DNA of 64,000 nucleotides from Vicinamibacteria bacterium (GTDB lineage Bacteria; Acidobacteriota; Vicinamibacteria; Fen-336), in contig DATMML010000052.1 in assembly GCA_035570235.1 (NCBI GenBank), positions 1 to 64,000 of the forward strand, given 5' to 3'. The notes below the pieces were generated by a model that did not search any database, was not told where the DNA came from, and saw only the letters and a program-made list of their open reading frames with translations. Both the position numbers and the translations under genes were made by a program. Shown piece after piece: positions 10,325 through 19,124 of this stretch; position 1 is the first letter of the stretch; each line of letters opens with the position of its first letter.

Positions 10325-11710
10325 TCACGGCTCGAAGGGCAACGCCGACCCCAGCTTTCCCACCAGGCGGTCGTGAATCCAGTGGGGGTCCCACCACTCG
10401 TTCGGGTTCACAGGCAGCCCGCCCAGGAGCATGGTGAAGTGCAAGTGGTCGCCGCCCGCCAGGCCGGTGGCCCCGGTTCGCCCGAGGGTCTGCCCCCGCT
10501 CCACCTCCTGGCCTTTCGTGACGTCGATGACGGAGAGGTGGCCGTATAGGCTCATGAGCCCGTACCCATGGTCGATGACCACCGAGTTGCCGTAGATGCC
10601 AAAGTACCGCGCGAGCACCACCACCCCGTGGTTGGCGGCGGGGACGGGCGTCCGGTGGGTGACGGCGAGGTCGAAGCCCAGATGATACTGGTGGTCCACC
10701 TCCTGGCCGCGGTATACGTAGGTGCGCCGGTCCGCAAAGGCGGACATGACCTTTGCCTTGGGCATGGGCAAGAAAGGCCGCTTCCAGAGGAACCGCGGCG
10801 CACTTCCCTTGGCCAGGGCCTTGAGCTCCTCCGCGTTGGCCTGGCGAAGATCGCGGTTGATGACCAGGAACGTGTCGAACAGATCCTCCCGGTCGCGGAG
10901 ACTGGGAGTGTTGCTCCTGATCTCGGGCACCACTTTCCTCAAGAAGGAGTCGCTGATGGGCAGCCGCGCCTTGCTGAAGGGCTTGGGGGTAAAGCGGTCG
11001 ACGAAGGCCAGCTCGGAGGCATTGCCGACGTCGTCCACCACCTTGAGGCGGACCTGCTCCCGGTCCTTGAGATCGTAGGGCACGGCCCAGAGCGCGAAGC
11101 GGTCCTGCGGTCCCCCGCCCGGGAGCGGGAAACCGGGGAACCACCATTCCCCCACCCGCACGCCGTCCTCGACGGCCGTCTCGCCCGCACGGTACACGAC
11201 CGCCTCCGCGCCGCCCTGGGCGACGTAGTGCTGGCTGGAGACTACGGCCAGGGAGGGAGGGGTCAGGCGGACAGGTAGCCTCAGCTCCTCCACCACCGGC
11301 GCCGGGTGACGCAACCAGGCTCCCACGCGAAGGGCGGTGGCGCGGAGGATGGCCTCCCCCGCCTGCAGGTCCTTCACGGTGTCCGTTCCCACCTCCACCT
11401 TGATCTCATCTCGTTCCGTGCGCGGCCCCCAGAAGGTCCAAGGCGCCTGAGGCGTGTAGGTCCGCCGGGCCAAGACGAGCGTGCGGTCCCCCTGCTTGAG
11501 CTCCAAATGCACGGAGCTCAATCCCCGCCCGCCTTCTTCGGCGGTGAGTTGCACCACCGTCCGTCGGCCTAGGGCGGGCCGGTCCGCCCGAAGGGTGAGC
11601 TTGGGGAGCGGTCCCACGCGGAGGGCGATGATGGCGCCGGCGCTCACAAGCGCGGCCAGGGCGAGGCCAAGCAGGAGCCTGGGAAAAGCGCTTGCCCGGC
11701 CGCGGCTCAT
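10325..11710 (-). CDS. M23-family metallopeptidase, membrane-anchored
   Basis: The 461-residue protein starts with a short basic stretch and one hydrophobic anchor (LLLGLALAALVSAGAIIAL), so the rest lies outside the inner membrane. A beta-rich region of about 290 residues precedes a C-terminal LytM/M23 domain. That domain has the zinc motifs HLGFD (HxxxD, about 343) and HLH (about 423) and the typical GNSVVIDHGYGLMSLYGHL segment. The metal ligands are complete, so it should be an active peptidoglycan endopeptidase, or a regulator of one. It is the first gene of the leftward set with the membrane protein and ABC exporter. Confidence 0.9.
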   Translation of the reverse strand: MSRGRASAFPRLLLGLALAALVSAGAIIALRVGPLPKLTLRADRPALGRRTVVQLTAEEGGRGLSSVHLELKQGDRTLVLARRTYTPQAPWTFWGPRTERDEIKVEVGTDTVKDLQAGEAILRATALRVGAWLRHPAPVVEELRLPVRLTPPSLAVVSSQHYVAQGGAEAVVYRAGETAVEDGVRVGEWWFPGFPLPGGGPQDRFALWAVPYDLKDREQVRLKVVDDVGNASELAFVDRFTPKPFSKARLPISDSFLRKVVPEIRSNTPSLRDREDLFDTFLVINRDLRQANAEELKALAKGSAPRFLWKRPFLPMPKAKVMSAFADRRTYVYRGQEVDHQYHLGFDLAVTHRTPVPAANHGVVVLARYFGIYGNSVVIDHGYGLMSLYGHLSVIDVTKGQEVERGQTLGRTGATGLAGGDHLHFTMLLGGLPVNPNEWWDPHWIHDRLVGKLGSALPFEP

Positions 11711-11862
11711 GGCGTGCCTCTCATCGGTGCCCGGGCCATCTAGCGATCATAGCGCACGAGCGGCCCCGGGGCCGTGTCCCGCGGGCCAGGGAGGTCTCCC
11801 GGCTCGCCCTTCGCGGGCGGAGAGTGGCTCCTTTCCGAAGCGCGAAGATGGACCGGAGTCGC

Positions 11863-12033
11863 TCAGGAGGGGGGCAGGGCCTCCAAGACCCGGGCACAGA
11901 AAGCAGCGATCGCGGCCTGCTCGCTGACCGGGGTGTCGATGAACGAGGCCCGCTCGAGGGCGTGACGCAGGAGTCGCACCTCCCGCGGGTCCAGGACTAG
12001 GCGCACGAGGTCAGCGTCGCGCTCGATCTTCAT
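11863..12033 (-). CDS. Small hypothetical protein, 56 aa
   Basis: The ATG at 12033 begins a 56-residue acidic, helix-rich protein (KIERDADLVRLVLDPREVR, then LLRHALERASFIDTPVSEQ). It has a strong ribosome site, AAGGAGAG, five bases upstream. Its ATG overlaps the stop of the oxidoreductase remnant (ATGA), and the ribosome site is made of the last codons of that remnant. The function is unknown. The good ribosome site and protein-like composition argue that it is real. Confidence 0.5.
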   Translation of the reverse strand: MKIERDADLVRLVLDPREVRLLRHALERASFIDTPVSEQAAIAAFCARVLEALPPS

Positions 12034-12365
12034 GGTCTCTCCTTGGAGGCGGCATGGCGGCTCATGGGGGGCAGAGGTGCGGGGGCGACCAGAGAGGCCA
12101 TGTTCGTGATGTGGCCCCGGCCCAGCGCCACCATGCGCGCCGCCGCGCGTGCGTGGATCACGCCCATGGCGTCGACGTCGACGATCAGGTCCGCGTAGGC
12201 GAAAGGCGCGAGGTGAGAGTCGAAGGCCCGCGACTCCTCGTGGAGCTTAGCGTCCTCGGGGGTCGTGGCCGCTGGGGGGTGGCCGGCGCCGGGGGGCACC
12301 CCGACGACCGTGCACCCGCCGCCGTTCGCGGTACCGGTCGAGATCGTCGCATGGGATGCGGTCAA
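12030..12365 (-). pseudogene. Short-chain dehydrogenase remnant
   Basis: A 111-residue frame contains a stretch (residues about 55-108, bases 12042-12203) that follows the SDR pattern DVNxxGVIxxxxAxxxxMVxxGRGHIxNxASxxxxxPxPxxxxYxASK. Here it reads DVDAMGVIHARAAARMVALG, then RGHITNMASLVAP and MSRHAASK. The N-terminal Rossmann glycine motif is absent and the catalytic Tyr of YxxxK is replaced by His, so no active enzyme can be made. The first 50 residues are not SDR-like. I read it as a decayed fragment whose end supplies the ribosome site of the next small gene. Similarity is by eye only. Confidence 0.45.
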
Positions 12366-12532
12366 CCACCCTCCGTGTGACCGCGTGGCCCTCGCCGCGC
12401 AACCTCTGGGAGTCTAACCCTGTTCGGCGTCGATCAGCGAAACCTGTGATCCCTGATCCCGGGTGATCACGATCAGGTGAACTTGCCGCGCGCCGCTCAG
12501 TTGTGACAATCTTGATCGACCCGAGGGACCGA

Positions 12533-12661
12533 TTGATCGACCGCGCTCGCAAGCCGATCCTGATCACGAGTGGCGCCGGCGCTCACTTCGACCTCCGTGC
12601 CCGAACGCCCCTCGAAGAGAGGCTCCGCCGCACCGTCGGGTGGTACCGGTCCACGTGTTGA
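12533..12661 (+). pseudogene. Sugar epimerase/dehydratase remnant with internal deletion
   Basis: A 42-residue frame from TTG 12533 reads RKPILITSGAG, like the epimerase start KPxLITGGAGFIG. It then jumps to DLRARTPLEERLRRTVGWYR, like the common C-terminus RTPLEEGLRRTVxWYR. The ~270 residues between the two are missing. Its stop at 12659-12661 overlaps a TTG of the following methyltransferase. It looks like the deleted scar of an epimerase gene once co-transcribed with that methyltransferase. Recognition is by eye; the fragment is short. Confidence 0.35.
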
Positions 12662-13458
12662 AGTACCCGGACCCGGGAAGCAGCACGGAGGATTTGTACG
12701 ACCTCGCCTACCGGTGGGGCTGGGAGACACCCGAGCTGCGGGAACTCGTCTACCTCTGCTACAAGACGCCCGACCTTTCCGACAATGCCCGACGTTACTT
12801 CGCGAGCGAAGAGCTCCGCGAAGCCGTGCGGATCCTGTCTGAGCTCTCCCACCCACCGTCCAGGGATTGCCGGATCCTCGACTTTGGCTGCGGAAATGGC
12901 GTGGCTTGCTACGCCCTGAGCCGCTCCGGGTACCGGGTCCTGGGGGTCGACGCGTCGGAAGGGGAGCTGGCCGGGCTGGGGGCCGCGCGCAAGGTTCGCG
13001 GGCTCGACGGTGTCGACTTCACCGTCCGAGCATCGCGAGGGACGAAGCTGGATCTCGAGGACGCCACCTTCGGTGTCGTCTGGTTACGGGAGGCGCTCCA
13101 CCACATCCAGGACCTACCGGGATTCCTGGCCGAGGCGGCGCGGATCATCGAGCCGGGAGGAGTCATCTGCTGCCTGCGCGACGTGGTCGTCTGGAACGAA
13201 GAGCAGCGTGCGGATTTCTTTGCCAACCACCCCTTCCATCCCATAACGAACGACGAGGGGTGTCATGCCCTCGGCGCGTACCTGGACGCCTTCGACGCTA
13301 GCGGTCTCGATGTCGTGCGGCTGCTCGAGCCTTACAGCTCGCCGATCAACACCTACCCGGACCCCTTCCGGCCCGGAGTGGTGTTCAACCCCGAAGCGGC
13401 CCGGCAGCGGAAGTCCGGATATGACCTCTACTCATTCTTCGCCCGCAAGCCCCAGTAG
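12640..13458 (+). CDS. Class I SAM-dependent methyltransferase
   Basis: The 272-residue protein carries motif I as ILDFGCGNG (about residue 80), the acidic end of strand 2 as VLGVDAS, and the later motifs VVWLREALHHIQD and IIEPGGVICCLRD. This is the standard small-molecule methyltransferase fold. The start is uncertain: GTG 12640, GTG 12655 and TTG 12658 are all in frame, and the TTG overlaps the epimerase-remnant stop. No strong ribosome site separates them. The substrate is unknown; placement at the edge of the glycan island suggests sugar methylation. It converges with the next gene, with 19 bases between the stops. Confidence 0.85.
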   Translation: MVPVHVLKYPDPGSSTEDLYDLAYRWGWETPELRELVYLCYKTPDLSDNARRYFASEELREAVRILSELSHPPSRDCRILDFGCGNGVACYALSRSGYRVLGVDASEGELAGLGAARKVRGLDGVDFTVRASRGTKLDLEDATFGVVWLREALHHIQDLPGFLAEAARIIEPGGVICCLRDVVVWNEEQRADFFANHPFHPITNDEGCHALGAYLDAFDASGLDVVRLLEPYSSPINTYPDPFRPGVVFNPEAARQRKSGYDLYSFFARKPQ

Positions 13459-13477
13459 TCCACCTCCAGAACGGCTT

Positions 13478-14977
13478 TCAGTAGTTGACGGGGGTGAACC
13501 CGGTACCGCCAAAGGCGAACGAGGCGGTCGTGCCCGTCGTCGACTGCTTGATGAACCAGAGCCCGCTGGCCTGGTGGTAGACGGCGATGTCCGCCTTCCC
13601 GTCGCCGTCGTAATCCGCGGGCACGGGGGTATAGGCTGAACCGCCGAAGCCCTGCACGATGTTGGGCGCCCCGCTCGAAGGCCGGATGTACCAGAGGCCA
13701 CTCGCCGGGTTATAGACGGCGAGATCGGCCTTGCCATCGCCGTCGTAGTCGCGGGGCACGGGCACGAACCCGGGGCCGCCAAAGCCGGTGGAGGTAACCG
13801 AGCCCGTCGAAGACTGCTTGATGAACCAGAGCCCGCTGGCCTGGTGGTAGACAGCTAGGTCCGTCTTTCCGTCTCCGTCGTAGTCCTTCGGCACGGGGGT
13901 GTAACCGGTGCCCCCGAACCCGACGTTGCCGACCGTGCCTCCCGTCGTGCTCGTCGCGATATACCAGAGCCCGCTGGCCTGATGATAGACAGCGAAGTCC
14001 GTTTGTTGGTCCCCATCGTAGTCGGCGGGCACCGGTGTGAAGCCGGGGCCCCCGAAGCCGGCTGAGTAGGTCGCCCCGGTCGAAGACTTCCGGATGAACC
14101 ACAACCCGGAGCTCTGGTGGTAGACCGCTACGTCGGGGTAACCGTCCCAATCAAAGTCACCCGACACGGGGGTATAGCCCATGCCCCCATAGCCCACCGA
14201 GAAGGTCGCCCCGGTCGAGGACAGCTTTCCGTACCAGAGGCCGCTCGCTTGGTGATAGACGGTGGGGTCCGCACGGAGGTCGTAGTCGAAGTCTTCCCCC
14301 CCCTGGCCAAGGCGCGAGCCGGGCGGCTTGGCGCCGATGAAGATACCCTCGCTCGGGAAAGCCCAAGGATCGCCCGATCCGTCGATGGCCTGGACGGCCG
14401 CCTGGAGATACGTGCTGGTCGCGATGCCGCTCATCTGCTGGAGAGAGCGCAACGGGAACTGGATCTCCATGCGATAGCCCACGGGCAGGGGCCAAGGCCC
14501 CAGGTGTTGAGGATCGGCAGAATCAAGGGTCCAGCCGTAGGTCCCCTGGCTCACCGCCTGTGGGCACCCGATCAAGTTGATTGTCGCGCCGGAAGGGGAG
14601 TAACCGTAGCAGTAGACAGGGTGTCCGGCGCTTATCTCGAATTGTGTAGACGGTGGGAGCAACACCTCTATGTGCACGAAGGTGCTTGCGCAGGCGTTGC
14701 CGGTCGTACCCACGAACACATGGGCGTAATAGACATCACCGACGCGGGGGTAGGTGACATCGATGTTGCCTATCCAGCCGACGAACTGGGAGGTCTCGGT
14801 CTCTACCGTTCCCGTGATGCAATTAAGGTGCGAGGTAGAGCTGAGAGCGCCGTCCAGCCACTGCCGCGACGGGCCTGCCCCATAGGGTCCAGTGGCGAAG
14901 GCGTCTGAAGCCGCGAGGAATCCCAGGGCTGCGATCAGTAGCCCGAGGAGCTTATGACCGACGAGACGACTGGACAT
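13478..14977 (-). CDS. Secreted protein with six FG-GAP/VCBS-like repeats (copy A)
   Basis: The product is 499 residues. It has a signal peptide (about 1-28, ending near SDAFA), a unique domain of about 200 residues containing Cys pairs, and then six tandem ~45-residue repeats to the last residue (229-499). Each repeat has a DxDGDGxxD calcium loop, an AVYHxxSGLWFI core and a GFGGxGYTPVP end. Such repeats fold as beta-propeller blades that bind calcium. The function of the N-terminal domain is unknown. The protein should be extracellular or on the cell surface. Three other proteins here end in the same module (24657, 35558, 44156). Confidence 0.85.
   Translation of the reverse strand: MSSRLVGHKLLGLLIAALGFLAASDAFATGPYGAGPSRQWLDGALSSTSHLNCITGTVETETSQFVGWIGNIDVTYPRVGDVYYAHVFVGTTGNACASTFVHIEVLLPPSTQFEISAGHPVYCYGYSPSGATINLIGCPQAVSQGTYGWTLDSADPQHLGPWPLPVGYRMEIQFPLRSLQQMSGIATSTYLQAAVQAIDGSGDPWAFPSEGIFIGAKPPGSRLGQGGEDFDYDLRADPTVYHQASGLWYGKLSSTGATFSVGYGGMGYTPVSGDFDWDGYPDVAVYHQSSGLWFIRKSSTGATYSAGFGGPGFTPVPADYDGDQQTDFAVYHQASGLWYIATSTTGGTVGNVGFGGTGYTPVPKDYDGDGKTDLAVYHQASGLWFIKQSSTGSVTSTGFGGPGFVPVPRDYDGDGKADLAVYNPASGLWYIRPSSGAPNIVQGFGGSAYTPVPADYDGDGKADIAVYHQASGLWFIKQSTTGTTASFAFGGTGFTPVNY
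13481..14293 (-). repeat. Six-unit FG-GAP repeat array (A)
   Basis: Six units of about 135 bases encode residues 229-499. Unit 1 is the most divergent (DFDYDLRADP in place of DYDGDGKTDL). Confidence 0.85.
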
Positions 14978-15598
14978 GGTTCCCTCCTGGAGGGACCCCC
15001 GCTCCCAATGCAGGGTTTTGGTTTCCCAGCCGCTTGGAGCGTCTGGATTCGTGGTTCCCTTGACACGGAGTCGCTCAAGAGCCCTTCCACATCGATGAGC
15101 TCAGGCCTTCCCCTATATGGACACGCGCCAAAACAGGAGAAACTCGCTCATAAGAATTTGCAATTGACCCCCGCCTGCCTGACGTTCGACTAATGTCTGG
15201 CCGATTCCCCGGTAGGCCGCCCCCATCCCGTCGTCCAATTGGCTGACCTGAGCTGCTTCTAGGCGAAACACCCGAATATGGGGCCCCCCTCGTCTGCCCC
15301 CTGATGGCGAGAGCCGAACCCTGCTACTCCCCGTTAGCCCCGGCCTGGGCCCGCCTACTGGCCCCGGAGTTGTGACAGGACCGGCCCTGAGGCAGCCGAG
15401 TACGCGGTAAAGCCTGCGCCTCGGTCAGGTATCGACCGGGGCCGGATCTCGCCCGCCGAGTGCTTATCGACTTGTGCCGGTCTGTTGCTGCCGTATACTT
15501 CAGTAACGCGAGACGTTTCTCTCGAGAAGGACGCGCCAACTCGAGAGAGAGCGATGCCGTTCAGGCTTCTGGGGGATTGCCTCCACGAGGGGAGCATC
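14978..15598. other. Divergent intergenic region between copy A and the glycan operon
   Basis: About 620 bases hold no convincing gene. A possible -10 (TATACT, 15494-15499) and a hairpin (15518-15548) lie before the first glycosyltransferase. The region is richer in A/T around 15100-15190 than its surroundings. Confidence 0.5.
15518..15548 (+). promoter_or_regulatory. Hairpin in the presumed leader of the glycan operon
   Basis: A perfect 9-base inverted repeat (TCTCTCGAG and CTCGAGAGA) with a 13-base loop lies about 20 bases after a possible -10 (TATACT at 15494-15499) and 50 bases before the ATG at 15599. No U-tract follows, so it is more likely a leader structure or an operator than a terminator. 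Confidence 0.35.
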
Positions 15599-16555
15599 AT
15601 GTCTGCAGCCGCTCCGTTGGTCAGTGTCGTTATTCCCAGTCTCAACCAGGGGAGATATGTCGGGGCCGCGATCGACAGCATACTCAAGCAGGACTACCCG
15701 AACATCGAGACGATCGTGATCGACGGAGGGTCCGCTGACAACACCGTGGATGTCCTCAAGAGCTACCAGGGAAGAATTGTTTGGAAGTCCGACAAGGACC
15801 GCAACATGACGGAGGCGGTCACCAAGGGAATTCGCCTCAGTCATGGCGCTTACATCAAACCTCTTGCCTCTGATGAAGTCCTTTACGAAGGCGCGATCAC
15901 GCAACTGGTCAACGCGGCTCGCTCTGCACAAGCCGCGGTGGTTGTGGGAAACGGCTCTATCATCGATGAGGCCTCTAATGACGTGGCGCCCATTGACAAC
16001 GGATCCGGCCTTACCCTCGAGGAGGTAGTAACGCTGGTGAGGAAGATGCCTTTGGCGTGCTCCCTGTTCGAGAGGCGGATCTTCGAGGAGTTCCCTTTGG
16101 ACGAGGACCTATCGTTGCTGTGGGACTTCGATCTCTGGGTGCGAGTCTTTCCGCGTGTCAAGATCGCTTTTATCTCTCAAAAGATCGGGAAATGGCGGCG
16201 TCACCCAGAAGCAAAGTCGGTCATGCTGGAGGTGGCTGACCAGATACTCGTGGAGAGAAGACACGTCTTGGACAGGTTCTTTTCGGCGAACCCCGACCAT
16301 CGTCACCTCCGAAAGCCCGCCTACGTCGGCGCGTCTTGGGACTGGGCGTTGGTGCACATCAACGCGACAAGGGTGCGGGAAGCCATGACCATGCTGCGCG
16401 CGTGTTTCGGAAGAGCACCGCTGGCGACGCTTTCCTACGACAAGGGCATCATTCCTCGGGCCATCTATGTGATGACGAGAAAACGGTTGGCAAAGCCGAT
16501 GGCAACAGCAACCCCGCTCGGACAGTCCGCGGTGCGAGAACGAATTCCGCAGTGA
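15599..16555 (+). CDS. Glycosyltransferase family 2
   Basis: The 318-residue protein begins with the classic GT-A entry VSVVIPSLNQGRYVGAAIDS and VIDGGSADNT. The usual DxD region is LASDE, and DLWVRV follows in the acceptor part. The ATG at 15599 has an AGGGGAG ribosome site. A longer frame from 15485 crosses the leader hairpin and is unlikely. It transfers an activated sugar in the cytoplasm; donor and acceptor are unknown. It is the first gene of the rightward operon with Wzm/Wzt. Its codons are visibly richer in A/T than those of its neighbours, which hints at separate acquisition. Confidence 0.88.
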   Translation: MSAAAPLVSVVIPSLNQGRYVGAAIDSILKQDYPNIETIVIDGGSADNTVDVLKSYQGRIVWKSDKDRNMTEAVTKGIRLSHGAYIKPLASDEVLYEGAITQLVNAARSAQAAVVVGNGSIIDEASNDVAPIDNGSGLTLEEVVTLVRKMPLACSLFERRIFEEFPLDEDLSLLWDFDLWVRVFPRVKIAFISQKIGKWRRHPEAKSVMLEVADQILVERRHVLDRFFSANPDHRHLRKPAYVGASWDWALVHINATRVREAMTMLRACFGRAPLATLSYDKGIIPRAIYVMTRKRLAKPMATATPLGQSAVRERIPQ

Positions 16556-16562
16556 GGAGCTG

Positions 16563-17912
16563 TTGACCTCCAAGTCGACCCCTCTTCGCATCGCCATCAA
16601 CGCACAACTAGCGCCGGCGTGGGGAACGGGAGGAATCTACGGCATCCTCACCGGTCTGGTTGCCGCGTTGGGGCAGCTCACAGACGGGCCCGAGGAATAC
16701 GTGGTGATCGGCCCCCGAGAGGATCCGGAGTGGTTGGCGCCTTACCTGGGCCCTAAGCAGCGAATCCTCCCCGGGCCCGCGCCACGCGACCTCTGGCCGG
16801 CGATCAAGAGCTCCCTCGGGCCCTTGCGTCCTCTGGCCGGGCGGGCTTGGAGGGCCCTGCGTGGGTCCCCTCCCCCCCCGGCCCCCGCCCTCGTTCCTCA
16901 CCTGCAGGTCTCCAACGGCTTTTATGAGCGACTCGGGTGCGGGGTCATCCATTTTCCGTCGCAGGCGCTGACCCTTTGCGCCCTCCCCATGGTCTACAGC
17001 CCCCATGATCTGCAGCACCTGCACTATCCTGAATTCTTCTCGCCCACGGACATCGCCGCGCGCGAGGAGGTCTACCCCTTGGCCTGTCGCGTCGCCCACA
17101 CGGTAACCGTCGCCGCGCAGTGGGTGAGGGACGACGTCGAGAGGCACTACCAGATTTGCCGTCGCAAGCTCGCCGTGATTCCCTGGGCGGCCCCGACCGT
17201 CTTCCAAGAAGCCGCCTCCGAGGAAGTGCGGGCGAGGGTTCGTGATAAGTACCAACTGACGGAGCCGTTCGCATTTTTTCCCGCTGCCACCTGGCCCCAC
17301 AAGAACCACCTGCGACTCCTTGAGGCTGTCGCCCTGCTCCGGGACCGCCACCGCCTCGTCGTACCGCTCCTTTGTTCCGGGAGCCAGCTCGAAAGGCATT
17401 GGCCAGCCATCGAAGAACAGCAGCGGGCCCTCGGTCTCGTGGAACAGGTCCGCTTTCTGGGCGGTGTCCCGGCCCGCGAGGTGCGCGCGCTCTACTCCCT
17501 GGCCCAATTTACCGTCTTCCCGAGTCTGTTCGAAGGCGGGGCTCTGCCCCTCTTGGAGTCCTGGCTGGAGGGCACCCCCGTGACCTGCGCACGGTCGACA
17601 ATGCTTCCGGAGCTCGCGGGCGCGGCCGCCCTGCTGTTCGACCCGAACTCTCCCGAGGCCATCGCAGGGGCGATCGCCGCCATGGCCAAGGATCCCTCGC
17701 TGCGCGCGGACCTCTCTCGAGCCGGGCGCGAGCGGCTTCGTGAGTTCACCTGGGAACGCACGGCCAAGACTTATCGCGCCGTCTACCGCAAGGCTGCCCG
17801 GCGAGCGCTCAACGAGGAGGATCGCGCTCTCCTCCAGGTGGCCTCCGGGGAGAGCGATCACGGACGTTCGGCAATGCCGCGGCCAGGCCAATCCTCGACG
17901 GTCGCGAACTAG
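16563..17912 (+). CDS. Glycosyltransferase family 4 (GT-B)
   Basis: The 449-residue protein has a GT-B fold. The N-terminal half contains MVYSPHDLQHLHYPEFFSP. The C-terminal half contains AATWPHKNHLRLLEAVALL (about 240) and the nucleotide-sugar E-x7-E motif in FPSLFEGGALPLLESWLEG (about 320-338). The start is TTG 16563, shortly after a GAGGAG ribosome site. A longer N-terminal half than usual includes a Pro-rich loop near residue 100. It is the second gene of the operon, seven bases after the GT2, and is probably a chain-building transferase for the exported glycan. Confidence 0.88.
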   Translation: MTSKSTPLRIAINAQLAPAWGTGGIYGILTGLVAALGQLTDGPEEYVVIGPREDPEWLAPYLGPKQRILPGPAPRDLWPAIKSSLGPLRPLAGRAWRALRGSPPPPAPALVPHLQVSNGFYERLGCGVIHFPSQALTLCALPMVYSPHDLQHLHYPEFFSPTDIAAREEVYPLACRVAHTVTVAAQWVRDDVERHYQICRRKLAVIPWAAPTVFQEAASEEVRARVRDKYQLTEPFAFFPAATWPHKNHLRLLEAVALLRDRHRLVVPLLCSGSQLERHWPAIEEQQRALGLVEQVRFLGGVPAREVRALYSLAQFTVFPSLFEGGALPLLESWLEGTPVTCARSTMLPELAGAAALLFDPNSPEAIAGAIAAMAKDPSLRADLSRAGRERLREFTWERTAKTYRAVYRKAARRALNEEDRALLQVASGESDHGRSAMPRPGQSSTVAN

Positions 17913-18011
17913 GGATTCGCTGAGGAGCTCAGGCCGGCTCGTGAGGATCTCGACGCCGCAAGTCGTGCAGACGAACGCCATGTTGCCATCGCCAATTGAC
18001 GCGGGTACTCG

Positions 18012-18866
18012 ATGGCGACTCTGATTACCCCCCGCGCCGACCGCGTGTGGCGCTTCCTCAATCCCTTTGGCTTCTCCCGAAGCCTCTGGGGCCACCGCAA
18101 TCTGATCCTTCAGTTCACGGTGCGTGAGGTTCAGGGGCGCTACAAGGCATCGTCGCTGGGGCTCTTCTGGTCCTTTCTCCACCCCCTCCTGCTGCTCCTC
18201 ATCTACACGTTTGTCTTCGGGGTTGTCTTCCGAGCCCGATGGCCCCATTTGCGACGGACGGGCGACCTTGCCGAGTTCGCCCTTGTGCTGTTCTGTGGGC
18301 TCATTCCCTTCAACCTTCTGGCCGAGTGCGTGAGCCGCGCCTCGAGCCTGGTCGTCGCCGTCCCCAACTACGTGCGGAAGGTTCCATTCCCGCTTGAGGT
18401 CCTGCCCGTCAGCGCAGTGGGCTCGGCCTCCTTCCATGCGGCCATGAGCTTGGTCGTGCTCGTTGTCATGCGCCTGGTCACCCAAGGAACGATCGCGCCC
18501 ACGCTGGTCCTGCTCCCCTTGGTGGTCATCCCGCTCCTCTTCCTGTGCCTGGGCCTAACCTGGTTCATAGCGAGCCTGGTCGTGTTCATCCGGGACCTGG
18601 GCTACGTGGTGCCGCTAGCCCTTCAGGTGCTGCTCTTCGCCACGCCGATCTTCTACCCGCTCGACGCGGTCCCCGAACGCTTCCAGCCGATGCTGCGTGG
18701 AAACCCATTGGCCCTGATTATTGAGGACTTCCGCCGTGTGGTCCTGTGGGACCTTCCGCCCGACTGGGGCCGGCTCACGGGCTCTGCGTTGGTTGGGGCG
18801 GCGGTCATGCTCCTCGGGTACGCGTGGTTCATGAAGACCAAGCGCGGTTTTGCCGACGTCCTCTAG
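18012..18866 (+). CDS. wzm: ABC-2 polysaccharide exporter permease (Wzm)
   Basis: The 284-residue protein has six membrane segments and the ABC-2 signature layout. The amphipathic entry FTVREVQGRYKASSLGLFWS is followed by a first helix in HPLLLLLIYTFVFGVVF, and the C-terminal loop has FYPLDAVPERFQPMLRGNPL. It forms the channel that carries undecaprenyl-linked polysaccharide across the inner membrane, paired with the ATPase encoded 258 bases downstream. The ATG at 18012 gives the usual family length. Confidence 0.92.
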   Translation: MATLITPRADRVWRFLNPFGFSRSLWGHRNLILQFTVREVQGRYKASSLGLFWSFLHPLLLLLIYTFVFGVVFRARWPHLRRTGDLAEFALVLFCGLIPFNLLAECVSRASSLVVAVPNYVRKVPFPLEVLPVSAVGSASFHAAMSLVVLVVMRLVTQGTIAPTLVLLPLVVIPLLFLCLGLTWFIASLVVFIRDLGYVVPLALQVLLFATPIFYPLDAVPERFQPMLRGNPLALIIEDFRRVVLWDLPPDWGRLTGSALVGAAVMLLGYAWFMKTKRGFADVL

Positions 18867-19124
18867 CCCAGCGGTCGGCCGGGTCGGTCGCGGCCGACGA
18901 ACGGGGGACTCCGGACGTCCGGGATCGCTTCCCGGCGTTCTCTCCACAAGGAGAGCACTTCGTCAGATCCTTGGTCGTGAAGATCGAAAGTCGAACGCTC
19001 GCTGCGGGGGCGGCATCGGGACGTAACCCGACGCCGCCACGATCGCACCCTTCTACAGTGGATTCGCCTGTAGTCGCGATCGCCCTCTCCTCTGGGTTCG
19101 GCGGCGTGACCTAGTCTTGCCCTT

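Noticed and set aside
16608-18485. Leftward 625-residue frame including MAFVCTTCGVEIL
   Set aside because: It lies opposite two clear genes (GT4 and Wzm). The CxxC piece in the gap is too short to support a zinc-ribbon gene.
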